Source: VRUE01 sp963728365 (GTDB lineage Bacteria > Actinomycetota > Thermoleophilia > Solirubrobacterales > 70-9). From it: a stretch of DNA of 64,000 nt. The position numbers and the translations under genes were made by a program. Below are positions 25,527 to 33,322 of this stretch, in pieces. Location: contig CAVSJI010000001.1 in assembly GCA_963728365.1 (NCBI GenBank), forward strand, positions 1,178,001 through 1,242,000, given 5' to 3'. Within the stretch, counting starts at the first letter, position 1, and each line of letters opens with the position of its first letter. The notes under the pieces were generated by a model. The model ran no database searches and had not been told where the DNA came from. It worked only from the letters and a program-made list of their open reading frames with translations.

Positions 25527-27886
25527 GCGACGGAAGCACCCACAGCGTCGCCAACGCCGCCCGGCTCGCCACCGCCGACGCGGTGCGGCCCTTCGAGCGG
25601 TTGGCGCGTGCCGACGTCGATTACGCGGGCGGCAAGGGCGCCAACCTCGGCGAGCTGACCGCGGCCGGCTTCCCCGTCCCCCCCGGCTTCGTCGTCGGGG
25701 CGCCCACCTACGCGGCGTTCGTCGACGTCGGCGGGCTGCGCGATCGGATCGAGGAGCGGCTCGCCGCGGTCGACGTCGACGACACCGAGGCGCTGGAAAG
25801 CGCTGCCGGCGAGGTGCGCGAGATGGTCGAGGCCGAGCCGCTGCCCACCGAGCTGGCGAACGCGATCGGCAAGTCCTACGAGCGGCTCGCCGAGGCCGCC
25901 GGAGACTCTGAGACGCCGGTTGCGGTGCGCTCCTCGGCGACCGCCGAGGACACCGAGTCCGCCTCCTTCGCCGGGATGAACGAGACCCTGCTCAACGTGC
26001 GCGGCCGCGAGGCGGTGCTCGACGCGGTGCGCCGCTGCTGGTCCTCGCTGTTCGGCGCGCGGACGATCTACTACCGCGCCAGGCGCGGCTTCGGCCAGGC
26101 CGATATGGACATCGCGGTCGTCGTCCAGCGCCAGATCTCCTCGACCCGCTCGGGGGTGATGTTCACCGTCGACCCTGCGTCCGGGGCGACCGACAGGCTG
26201 ATCATCGAGGGCGCCTTCGGGCTCGGCGAGTCGGTCGTCTCCGGCTCGGTCTCGCCCGACCGCTACGTGGTCGGCAAGGACAAGCTGACGATCCTGCGCA
26301 GCGAAGTGCGCCGCAAGGAGCTGACGATCGAGCCCAACGCCGACGGCGGCACGACCACCCGCGAGCTCGAGGAGCACGAGGCCGAACAGCCGGTGCTCAG
26401 CGAGGAGGAGGTGCGCCGCGTCGCCGACCTCGGCGCCCGCATCGAGGGCCACTACGGCGCCGCCCAGGACACCGAGTGGGCGGTCGACGCCGAGGGCGCG
26501 ATCTGGATGCTGCAGTCCCGGCCGGTAACCGCGACCGGCGGCGTGCCGCTGGCCGAGCCGCGCCAGCAGAAACGCGGCGAGGTTCTGGTGCGCGGTCTCG
26601 GCGCCGCGCCGGGAACTGCTTCGGGGGCCGTGCGGGTGATCGCCGAGCTCTCCGGCGCCGACGAGCTGATCGAGGGCGAGGTTCTCGTCACCCACATGAC
26701 CGCGCCCGACTGGGTGCCGCTGATGCGCCGCGCGGCGGCGATCGTCACCGACTCGGGCGGGATGACCTGCCACGCGGCGATCGTCTCGCGCGAGCTCGGC
26801 ATCCCCTGCGTGGTCGGCACCGCCGAGGCGACCAAGGTGCTGCGCGACGGCGAGCTGGTGACCGTCGACGCCGGCGAGGGCGTCGTCACCGAGGGCGCGA
26901 GCGCTCCGGCGCGACCCACGGCAGCCGAGGCCGGCCACGGTCAGAGCGCCCCGGCCGCACCCGTGACCGGCACCAAGGTGCTCGTCAACCTCTCCGAGCC
27001 CTCGCAGCTGGAGCGCGCCGCGGCGCTCGAGGCCGACGGCTGCGGCCTGCTGCGCGCCGAGCTGATGGTGGTCGAGGCGCTCGACGGCGTCCACCCGCGG
27101 CTGCTGATCGAGGAGGGCCGCTCCGAGCAGTTCGTCGAGCGCATGGCCGCCTCGCTGACCGCCTTCGCCAACGCCTTCGCGCCGCGGCCGATCACCTACC
27201 GGACGATCGACTTCCGCACCAACGAGTTCCGCGGGCTGCGGGGCGGCGAGCGCTTCGAGCCCGAGGAGTCCAACCCGATGATCGGCTACCGCGGGGCGCT
27301 GCGCTACACCCGCGAGCCCGACCTGCTGCGGCTCGAGCTCGACGCGATCGGCCGCGTCTGGGACGAGGGCCACGAGAACTTCCACGTGATGATCCCCTTC
27401 GTCCGCACCCCGCGCGAGGTCGTCGCCGTGCGCGAGCAGATGGCTGCAGCGGGGCTGCTGGGCCGGCGGGGCTTCGAGCTCTGGGTGATGGCCGAGGTCC
27501 CGTCGGTCCTCTTCCACCTGCCGCGCTACGCCGAGCTCGGCGTCACCGGGATCTCGATCGGCTCCAACGACCTGACCCAGCTGGTGCTCGGCGCCGACCG
27601 CGACTCCGAGCTGGTCGCCGAGGTCTTCGACGAGCGCGACGCGGCGGTCACCGAATACATCTCCCAACTGCTCGGCCGGGCGCGTGAGCTCGGCCTGCAG
27701 ACCTCGATCTGCGGTCAGGCGCCCTCGGTCCACCCCGAGTACGCCGAGCTCCTGGTGCGGGCTGGGATCGATGCGATCTCGGTCAACATCGACGCCGTCG
27801 ACCGCGCCCGCCGCCTCGTCGCGGCCGCCGAGCAGCGCGTCCTACTCGAGCGCTACCGGGACGCGCCGGTGATGGACCACCCATAG
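25523..27886 (+). CDS. ppsA: Phosphoenolpyruvate synthase
   Basis: 787 aa, normal length for the family. The N-terminal ATP-grasp domain begins GGKGANLGELTAAGFPVPPG; the phosphohistidine domain has GGMTCHAAIVSRELGIPC with catalytic His417; the C-terminal PEP/pyruvate barrel has GSNDLTQLVLGADRD and TSICGQAPS with the active-site cysteine. It converts pyruvate, ATP and water to PEP, AMP and phosphate for gluconeogenesis. It is coupled to the upstream Usp gene. A second enzyme interconverting pyruvate and PEP, pyruvate phosphate dikinase, is encoded at 42825-45509. Confidence 0.95.
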   Translation: MSDGSTHSVANAARLATADAVRPFERLARADVDYAGGKGANLGELTAAGFPVPPGFVVGAPTYAAFVDVGGLRDRIEERLAAVDVDDTEALESAAGEVREMVEAEPLPTELANAIGKSYERLAEAAGDSETPVAVRSSATAEDTESASFAGMNETLLNVRGREAVLDAVRRCWSSLFGARTIYYRARRGFGQADMDIAVVVQRQISSTRSGVMFTVDPASGATDRLIIEGAFGLGESVVSGSVSPDRYVVGKDKLTILRSEVRRKELTIEPNADGGTTTRELEEHEAEQPVLSEEEVRRVADLGARIEGHYGAAQDTEWAVDAEGAIWMLQSRPVTATGGVPLAEPRQQKRGEVLVRGLGAAPGTASGAVRVIAELSGADELIEGEVLVTHMTAPDWVPLMRRAAAIVTDSGGMTCHAAIVSRELGIPCVVGTAEATKVLRDGELVTVDAGEGVVTEGASAPARPTAAEAGHGQSAPAAPVTGTKVLVNLSEPSQLERAAALEADGCGLLRAELMVVEALDGVHPRLLIEEGRSEQFVERMAASLTAFANAFAPRPITYRTIDFRTNEFRGLRGGERFEPEESNPMIGYRGALRYTREPDLLRLELDAIGRVWDEGHENFHVMIPFVRTPREVVAVREQMAAAGLLGRRGFELWVMAEVPSVLFHLPRYAELGVTGISIGSNDLTQLVLGADRDSELVAEVFDERDAAVTEYISQLLGRARELGLQTSICGQAPSVHPEYAELLVRAGIDAISVNIDAVDRARRLVAAAEQRVLLERYRDAPVMDHP

Positions 27887-27912
27887 GGTGGCATTAGCAT
27901 CGGCGCGTCCCT

Positions 27913-29334
27913 TCAGTCGGAGTCGATCAGGCTGGCGACGAGGGCGACGTACTCGCGCAGGCGGCCGATCGCCAGGAAGTTGTCCTTGACTCGCGCCCGG
28001 GCGCCGGCGCCGAGGCGCTCGGCCTCTGCCGGGTCGGCCAGCACGCGCTGGATCGCCGCGGCGAAGGCGGCGAGGTCAGCGGGGTCGTCGATCAGCACGC
28101 CGCTCTCGCCGTCGACGATCTGGTCCTGGATGCCGCCGACGCGGCTGGCGATCACCGGCTTGGCCTTCCACATCGCCTCGGCGACGGTCAGTCCGAAGCC
28201 CTCGGCGAGGCTCTTCTGCACGATCGCGTCGGCGCGGCGCTGGATCGCGTTGACCATCGCCGCATTTTCGTCGAGGTCGTCCATCGGCAGGCTGGCGAGG
28301 TGGACGCGGCGGCGCACCTCGTCGGGCAGCCGCCGCCAGGACTCGGTGACGTCGCCATAGACGGCGGCGCCCTCGGGATCGTCGGCCACAGCCGCGGTGT
28401 CCGGGCCGACCAGGGCGAGGTGGGTCTCGGGACCGGCGATCTCGTCGGCGAACAGCCGCAGCAGGCCGCGCGGGTCCTTGAGCCGGTCCCAGCGCGAGAC
28501 CTGGGCGACGAGCTTCGCCTCGGGCGGGATCAGCTCCTCCTGAAGCAGCGTCGCCAGGCGCTCGACCCGACCCGGGGTCCCGTCGCCGCGGGTGAAGGTC
28601 GGCGCCGTCGGCGGCCCCCCGTCGCTGAGGCCGATCGCGCGCAGGATCGCGGCGACGTCGCCGGCCGGCAGCTCCTGATTCTTCGGGGCGAAGGGGTCGA
28701 TCGCCGGCGGCATCAGCCAGGCCTTCTCTTTGCGCAGCCCCTCCCATATATAGGCCTCGCGCGAGAAGACGTAGGCGTCGGCGAGCTCGACGTAGGGACG
28801 CAGGAAGTCCCAGGCCCCGCGCGCCAGCGCCCCGGGCCGGTCGACGCCGATGTGGCAGCGCCAGATCGTCTTCACGCCGAGCTCGTGCATCGCCGGCACC
28901 AGGCCGGCGGTCTGCGGGTCGTGCAGGTAGAGGACGTCGGCGGGCTGGATCAGGCGGGCGAGCTGCGCGGCGCTGGCCCGCAGCGTCCCTTCGTACACGG
29001 CTCGCTCCTCCTCCCCAAGCGGCCCGCCGTCGCCCGGGTCGTCGTGCAGGTTGTTGTGGATGCGCTTGGTCAGGGCGAAGAACTCGGGCTCCTCGCGCAG
29101 GACGAGCCAGCGGGTGTCGACCCCGACGCCGCGCACGTAGGGCAGCAGCGCATGGAGGATCTCGGCGACGCCGCCGCCCCGCGCGGTCGAGTTGACGTGC
29201 CAGATCGCCCGCCCCTCGAACTCCTCGCGCGCCCGCGCGGCAACCGCCTCGAAGGCCGGGAACTCATCCCCCATCAGCTCGCGGAACCGCTCAAGCGGCT
29301 GGGACGGGATCTGAACTGGCTCAGGTCTCGCCAC
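27913..29334 (-). CDS. GT4 glycosyltransferase, trehalose synthase (TreT)-like
   Basis: 473 aa. It has the TreT-type N-terminus IWHVNSTARGGGVAEILHAL and VRGVGVDTRWLVL, a central RCHIGVDRPG, and the nucleotide-sugar site EGFGLTVAEAMWKAKPVIASRVGGI (here given in pieces: EGFGLTVAEAMWK, then PVIASRVGG) followed by DGESGVLIDDP. TreT transfers glucose from a nucleotide sugar to glucose to make trehalose. Related enzymes use other acceptors, so trehalose is the best but unproved assignment. It is convergent with ppsA and divergent from the alcohol dehydrogenase gene. Confidence 0.85.
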   Translation of the reverse strand: MARPEPVQIPSQPLERFRELMGDEFPAFEAVAARAREEFEGRAIWHVNSTARGGGVAEILHALLPYVRGVGVDTRWLVLREEPEFFALTKRIHNNLHDDPGDGGPLGEEERAVYEGTLRASAAQLARLIQPADVLYLHDPQTAGLVPAMHELGVKTIWRCHIGVDRPGALARGAWDFLRPYVELADAYVFSREAYIWEGLRKEKAWLMPPAIDPFAPKNQELPAGDVAAILRAIGLSDGGPPTAPTFTRGDGTPGRVERLATLLQEELIPPEAKLVAQVSRWDRLKDPRGLLRLFADEIAGPETHLALVGPDTAAVADDPEGAAVYGDVTESWRRLPDEVRRRVHLASLPMDDLDENAAMVNAIQRRADAIVQKSLAEGFGLTVAEAMWKAKPVIASRVGGIQDQIVDGESGVLIDDPADLAAFAAAIQRVLADPAEAERLGAGARARVKDNFLAIGRLREYVALVASLIDSD

Positions 29335-29472
29335 GCCCCAAGCCTCGCATCTGGCAACGACGCCCGAAAGCGTGGATTCCCGGAGTCGAGTCCGTACCTA
29401 ATACCGATGTGACCCCTGCGCACCCGGCCTAGCTTTGTTCTTCGACCACCCGAGCGGCGAAGGAGCGAACCG

Positions 29473-30546
29473 ATGACGGAGACGATGAAGGCGGCGGTGT
29501 TCGAGGGCAACGAGCGGATCGTGCTCGAGGAGAAGCCGGTGCCGCCCTGCGGGCCCACCGACGCGATCGTAAAGATCTCGCTGACGACGATCTGCGGCAC
29601 CGACGTGCACATCTGGCGCGAGGAGTACCCGGTCGAGCAGGGCCGGATCGTCGGCCACGAGCCGGTTGGCACGATCCACCAGCTCGGCAACGCGATCTCC
29701 GGCTACGAGGTCGGCGACCGGGTCCTGGTCGGCGCGATCACCCCCTGCGGCACCTGCTTCTACTGCCAGAACCACAACGAGGCGCAGTGCTCGGGCTACG
29801 AGGACGAATGGAAGATGATCGGCGGCTGGCAGCTGGGCAACTCGATCGACGGCGTCCAGGCCGAGTACTTCCGCGTGCCCTACGCGCAGGCCAACATGGC
29901 GAAGATCCCCGACGACCTCTCCGACGAGCAGTGCGTGCTGCTCGCCGACATCGCCTCGACCGGGATCTCGGCGGCGGAGACCGGCGGGGTGCGGATCGGC
30001 CAGACGGTGGCGGTCTTCGCGCAGGGCCCGATCGGCCTCTGCGCGACCGCGGGGGCCCGCCTGATGGGCGCCTCGCTGGTGATCGGCGTCGACCGGATCG
30101 CGGGGCGACTCGAACTCTCCAAGCGGATGGGCGCCGACGAGACGATCGACTTCTCCGAAGAAGATCCGATCGCGGCGATCGAGCGGCTGACCGGCGGTCG
30201 CGGCGTCGACGTGGCGATCGAGGCGCTGGGCACCCAGCAGACCTTCGAATCCTGCCTCGCGGCGACCCGGCCGGGCGGCGTCGTCTCCAGCCTCGGCGTG
30301 TACGGCGGCAAGCTCGAGGTTCCGCTCGAGCCCTTCGTCTACGGGATCGGCGACAAGAAGATCCTCACCACCCTCTGCCCCGGCGGCAAGGAGCGCATGC
30401 GCACCCTGATGGAGATGGTCCGCCACGGCCGCCTCAACCTCGACCCGCTGATCACCCACCGCTTCTCCCTCGACCAGATCGAGGAGGCCTACGACCTCTT
30501 CGGCAACCAGCGCGACGGCGTGGTCAAGATCGGGCTGACGCCGTAG
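29473..30546 (+). CDS. Zinc-dependent alcohol dehydrogenase (medium-chain)
   Basis: 357 aa with ribosome binding site GAAGGAG. Catalytic zinc ligands Cys41 (TICGTDVH) and His62-Glu63 (GHEP) and structural zinc ligands Cys92, Cys95, Cys98 and Cys106 are present. The Rossmann motif is AVFAQGPIGLCATAGARLMGA with the NAD-preferring acidic residue in VDRIAGR. The pattern resembles bacterial secondary alcohol dehydrogenases (IGVDR, GADETIDFSEEDP). It oxidises an alcohol with NAD(P)+. No clear partner gene lies nearby. Confidence 0.93.
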   Translation: MTETMKAAVFEGNERIVLEEKPVPPCGPTDAIVKISLTTICGTDVHIWREEYPVEQGRIVGHEPVGTIHQLGNAISGYEVGDRVLVGAITPCGTCFYCQNHNEAQCSGYEDEWKMIGGWQLGNSIDGVQAEYFRVPYAQANMAKIPDDLSDEQCVLLADIASTGISAAETGGVRIGQTVAVFAQGPIGLCATAGARLMGASLVIGVDRIAGRLELSKRMGADETIDFSEEDPIAAIERLTGGRGVDVAIEALGTQQTFESCLAATRPGGVVSSLGVYGGKLEVPLEPFVYGIGDKKILTTLCPGGKERMRTLMEMVRHGRLNLDPLITHRFSLDQIEEAYDLFGNQRDGVVKIGLTP

Positions 30547-30590
30547 GACAAGCCCGGCGCTCTTCGTCGGACATCACAGTTGATGCCTTC

Positions 30591-30608
30591 TGTATCACGC
30601 GTGATACA
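30591..30608. promoter_or_regulatory. 18-bp perfect palindromic operator of the toxin-antitoxin operon
   Basis: TGTATCACGCGTGATACA is a perfect palindrome ending 8 nt before the antitoxin ATG. Antitoxins of the Phd/VapB class repress their own operon through such sites. The TGATACATTAATG context shows that it overlaps the likely transcription start. Confidence 0.75.
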
Positions 30609-30616
30609 TTAATGCC

Positions 30617-30850
30617 ATGGCTAAGGTGAGCATTCGCGAGCTGCGCAATCAAGGCGGCGACGTGGTCGATCGAGCGGCCCGCGGGGAGCAGATCACGATC
30701 ACGCGCTCCGGCAGGGACGTAGCCGAGCTGAGGGCGCTGCGCCCACCGCTGTCGGCGCAAGCCCTGCTGACTCGCTGGCACCGGCTGCCTACCGTCGATC
30801 CCGCCGCTCTGCGGGCCGACATCGACGAGCTGCTGGATCCTGGGCTGTGA
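30617..30850 (+). CDS. Type II antitoxin, Phd/YefM (VapB-like) family
   Basis: 77 aa. The N-terminal MAKVSIRELRNQGGDVVDRAARGEQITITRSGRDVAEL (quoted in parts: SIRELRNQGGDVVDRA; EQITITRSGRDVAEL) is the Phd/YefM DNA-binding fold; the C-terminal tail (about 45-77) would wrap around the toxin. It binds the palindrome at 30591-30608 and neutralises the PIN toxin. The last 4 bp overlap the toxin start (GTGA), keeping the two in fixed stoichiometry. Confidence 0.92.
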   Translation: MAKVSIRELRNQGGDVVDRAARGEQITITRSGRDVAELRALRPPLSAQALLTRWHRLPTVDPAALRADIDELLDPGL

Positions 30851-31269
30851 GCAAAGCCACTGAGACACACCCGCGAGGAGTCCTCGACACCTCGACCGTT
30901 ATCCTCCTCCAACGCCTCGATGATGTCGAGGCCCTCCCCCCTGAGCCGCTGATCACCGCGATCACGCTTGCTGAGCTGGCAGTCGGCCCACTGGTCGCGG
31001 CGGGCGAAGAGGAGCGCGCAACGCGTCAAGCCCACCTCCAACAGGCCGAGGCCGATTTCGATCCACTTCCTTTCGACGCCGGCGCCGCCCGGGCCTTCGC
31101 CGGTGTCGCAGCCTCATTGAGGCGTGCCGGGCGCAAGGCCTCGGCCCGTGCATATGACGCGATGATCGCGGCCACCGCCATTGCAAATGACCTACCGGTC
31201 TATACGTGCAATCCCGACGACTTCAGCGGCATCGACGGGCTCGACGTGATCGCGATACCCGTTCCCTGA
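30847..31269 (+). CDS. vapC: PIN-domain ribonuclease toxin (VapC-like)
   Basis: 140 aa from GTG 30847. PIN-domain acidic residues are visible: Asp14 (GVLDTSTVI), Glu43 (TLAELAVG), Asp104 (RAYDAMIAATA) and Asp124/125 (TCNPDDF). VapC toxins are Mg-dependent endonucleases that cut tRNA or rRNA to stop growth when the antitoxin is degraded. It follows its antitoxin with a 4-bp overlap. All catalytic positions seem intact, so the pair should be functional. Confidence 0.93.
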   Translation: MSKATETHPRGVLDTSTVILLQRLDDVEALPPEPLITAITLAELAVGPLVAAGEEERATRQAHLQQAEADFDPLPFDAGAARAFAGVAASLRRAGRKASARAYDAMIAATAIANDLPVYTCNPDDFSGIDGLDVIAIPVP

Positions 31270-31345
31270 ACGGTCTTTACTCAATTTTGACCTGCGCCTC
31301 AGGTTCAGCGGCGATGCTGTCGCCGTCACCAACAAGGAGGCAACC

Positions 31346-31564
31346 ATGCCGCAGATACTCGTAGTTGCCGACGTAGCCGAGGAGACCGCTAACCGGATCG
31401 TGTACCGGGAGCGGGTCGCCACCTCCGACCTGGAGTCCGATCACTTCTCCGGCCAGCTGGTCGAGCGCGTGGGCTGGGCGGTGCACGACGCCGACGCGAT
31501 CGAACAGGAGGATCACCGCGACGCCGGCACGGCCGGCGAGCCCCTGCGCGCGGTCCGCGGCTAG
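31346..31564 (+). CDS. Hypothetical small acidic protein
   Basis: 72 aa with a good ribosome binding site (AGGAGG, 6 nt upstream). The sequence starts MPQILVVADVAEETANRIVY and is hydrophilic with many Asp and Glu; no membrane segment or known motif. Its 3' end is 16 bp from the convergent kdp-locus usp gene. Function unknown; the ribosome binding site and codon use support a real gene. Confidence 0.6.
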   Translation: MPQILVVADVAEETANRIVYRERVATSDLESDHFSGQLVERVGWAVHDADAIEQEDHRDAGTAGEPLRAVRG

Positions 31565-31580
31565 GGCCGCGCGGGCCCGG

Positions 31581-32123
31581 CTAGGCAGCTAGGACTTGGC
31601 GATCCTCGGGGCCCGGGCGCAGGATCAGCACCTCGGCGGGGGCCTTCTTGAGCAGCCAGACGAGGTCCTCGCCGGAGAGGCCTGCGGCGCCGGTTGCCGT
31701 CGCCGAGACGACGACGCGGTCGAAGCTCTCCTGGCCGAGCAGGCGCTTGAGCGCGTGGCGGTAGCTGCGGCCGCGCTCGATGCGCGCGTCGATCGGGACG
31801 CCCTGGCCGGTGGCGCGCTGTTCGATCGCCTCCAGCATCGGCATCGCCTTCGCGGCCTCCTCGGGGATCGGGCACTCGAGCGGCAGCTGCATCGGGACGA
31901 CGGCCAGGTAGGCGGGCATCAGCGCCGCGTCCTCCGCCCTGGCGAGGCGCAGCGCGGCGTCGAGCGCCCGCCGCGAGATCTCGGTACCGGTGAAGGGCAG
32001 GAGGATCTGATGCACCTCCTGCGGGCGCTCCGAGCGCTTCCCGCGCAGGCTCGAGCGGGCGATCAGGTATCCGCCGCCGAGGCCGAGGACCAGCGCCAGG
32101 CCGACGAGGAAGTGCTCGATCAT
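31581..32123 (-). CDS. Membrane-anchored universal stress protein, last gene of the kdp locus
   Basis: 180 aa. One N-terminal membrane helix (residues about 5-22, FLVGLALVLGLGGGYLIA) is followed by a UspA-like domain beginning HQILLPFTGTEISRRALDAAL with a final SGEDLVWLLKKAPAEVLIL. The usual Usp ATP motif (GxxGS) is degenerate, so ATP binding is uncertain. It overlaps the KdpD sensor-half gene by 4 bp and may act with KdpD, which itself contains a Usp domain. Confidence 0.75.
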   Translation of the reverse strand: MIEHFLVGLALVLGLGGGYLIARSSLRGKRSERPQEVHQILLPFTGTEISRRALDAALRLARAEDAALMPAYLAVVPMQLPLECPIPEEAAKAMPMLEAIEQRATGQGVPIDARIERGRSYRHALKRLLGQESFDRVVVSATATGAAGLSGEDLVWLLKKAPAEVLILRPGPEDRQVLAA

Positions 32124-33256
32124 CGCTCCCGCTCCCCGCTCTCCGCCTTGTTGCCGCGGTGGGCGACGATCCGCACGTCCACCCCCGCCGGCGTCGCGTT
32201 CATCAGCCGCTGAGGCAGCGGTTCGCGCAGGCGGGCGAAGCCGCGCCGCGGCAGCGACTCGCCGACCATCAGGTAGGTGCTGCCGCGCTCGCGCACGACG
32301 CGCGCGGTCGCGGCGACGAGGTCGTCGTGCTCCTCGATCAGAAGCGTCGCGCCGAGCACCGACGCGAGCTGGCGCAGCGCCGTCACCTGGCGCTCCTCGT
32401 CGCCCTCGATCGGTCTGCCCGGCGACTTCACCCAGAGCAGGTCGAGGTCGGTTCCGAGTCGCTGGGCCGAGCGCCAGGCGCGCCGCACGAGGCGCTGCGA
32501 GCTGGGCTGCGGGCGCACCAGGGCGAGGACGCGCTCGCCGACCGCCTTGGGCACCTCCTCGGCGAGGCGCTCCTCGCGCGTGCCGAGCGGCTCGGCAATG
32601 TGCAGGGTGAGCCGCTTGAACTCGACGTCCTCGGCCACCTGGCGCAGGCTGACCTCGCGCAGCGCCGCCAGGTTCTCGATCCGGAAGAAGTTGTTCAGCG
32701 CGGCGTCGATGTTCTCGCCGGGATAGATCTTGCCTGCCCGCAGCCGCGCCACGAGAGCCTCAGGCGTCAGGTCGATCAGCACGACCTCGTCGGCGGCGCC
32801 GAGCACCGAGTCGGGCACCGTCTCACGCACCCGCACCCCGGTCAGCTCGGCGACGCGGTCGTTGAGCGACTCGAGGTGCTGGACGTTGACCGTGGAGAAG
32901 ACGTCGATTCCCGCCGCCAGGACGTCGGCGATGTCCTCGTAGCGCTTGGCGTGCTCCAGGCCCGCCGGGTTGCTGTGGGCCAGCTCGTCGATCAGGGCGA
33001 GCTGCGGGGCGCGGGCGAGCAGCGCCGGCAGGTCCATCTCCTCGACCTCGACCTCGCGGCGCGCAACCCGCCGCCGCGGCACGACCTCAAGGCCCCGCGC
33101 CTGCGCGCTCGTCTCCTCGCGCTTGTGCGGCTCCAGGTAGCCGATCGCCACGTCGCGGCCGATCTCCCGCTCGGCGCGCCCCTCCTGCAGCATCCGGTAG
33201 GTCTTGCCCACCCCGGCCGCCATCCCGAGAAAGATCTTGTAGCGGCCGCGGCCCAC
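32120..33256 (-). CDS. kdpD: KdpD sensor half (KdpD N-terminal plus Usp domains, no kinase)
   Basis: 378 aa. It contains only the cytoplasmic N-terminal part of KdpD: Walker A GMAAGVGKTYRML near residues 11-23, Walker B LALIDELAHSNPAG near 84-97, the KdpD-specific VFSTVNVQHLESLND, and a Usp-like domain from about residue 230 (ERVLALVRPQPSSQRLVRRA). The four-helix membrane and histidine kinase domains are absent and are encoded separately at 38713-39861. It would sense potassium, turgor or cyclic di-AMP and regulate that kinase in trans. It overlaps the next gene by 4 bp. Confidence 0.9.
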   Translation of the reverse strand: MGRGRYKIFLGMAAGVGKTYRMLQEGRAEREIGRDVAIGYLEPHKREETSAQARGLEVVPRRRVARREVEVEEMDLPALLARAPQLALIDELAHSNPAGLEHAKRYEDIADVLAAGIDVFSTVNVQHLESLNDRVAELTGVRVRETVPDSVLGAADEVVLIDLTPEALVARLRAGKIYPGENIDAALNNFFRIENLAALREVSLRQVAEDVEFKRLTLHIAEPLGTREERLAEEVPKAVGERVLALVRPQPSSQRLVRRAWRSAQRLGTDLDLLWVKSPGRPIEGDEERQVTALRQLASVLGATLLIEEHDDLVAATARVVRERGSTYLMVGESLPRRGFARLREPLPQRLMNATPAGVDVRIVAHRGNKAESGERER

Positions 33257-33271
33257 TCAGTCACCCCACGC

Positions 33272-33316
33272 TCCGGTGCGCCTTCTGCGGCGCATGACCA
33301 CAAAAAGCGCACCGCA
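33272..33316 (+). repeat. 45-bp hairpin repeat, copy 2
   Basis: Same 45-bp element as at 15531-15575, here between kdpB (starts at 35383, ends at 33323) and the KdpD sensor-half gene. The stem arms CGGTGCG/CGCACCG are conserved, and differences fall mostly in the loop. Within an operon a hairpin could adjust downstream expression or mRNA stability. Confidence 0.7.
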
Positions 33317-33322
33317 AGCCAC

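Noticed and set aside
32120..33256. Split KdpD as the product of a frameshift in one gene
   Set aside because: The two halves are separated by five genes and lie at opposite ends of the locus, each with its own start, stop and 4-bp overlaps, so this is gene organisation and not a broken gene.
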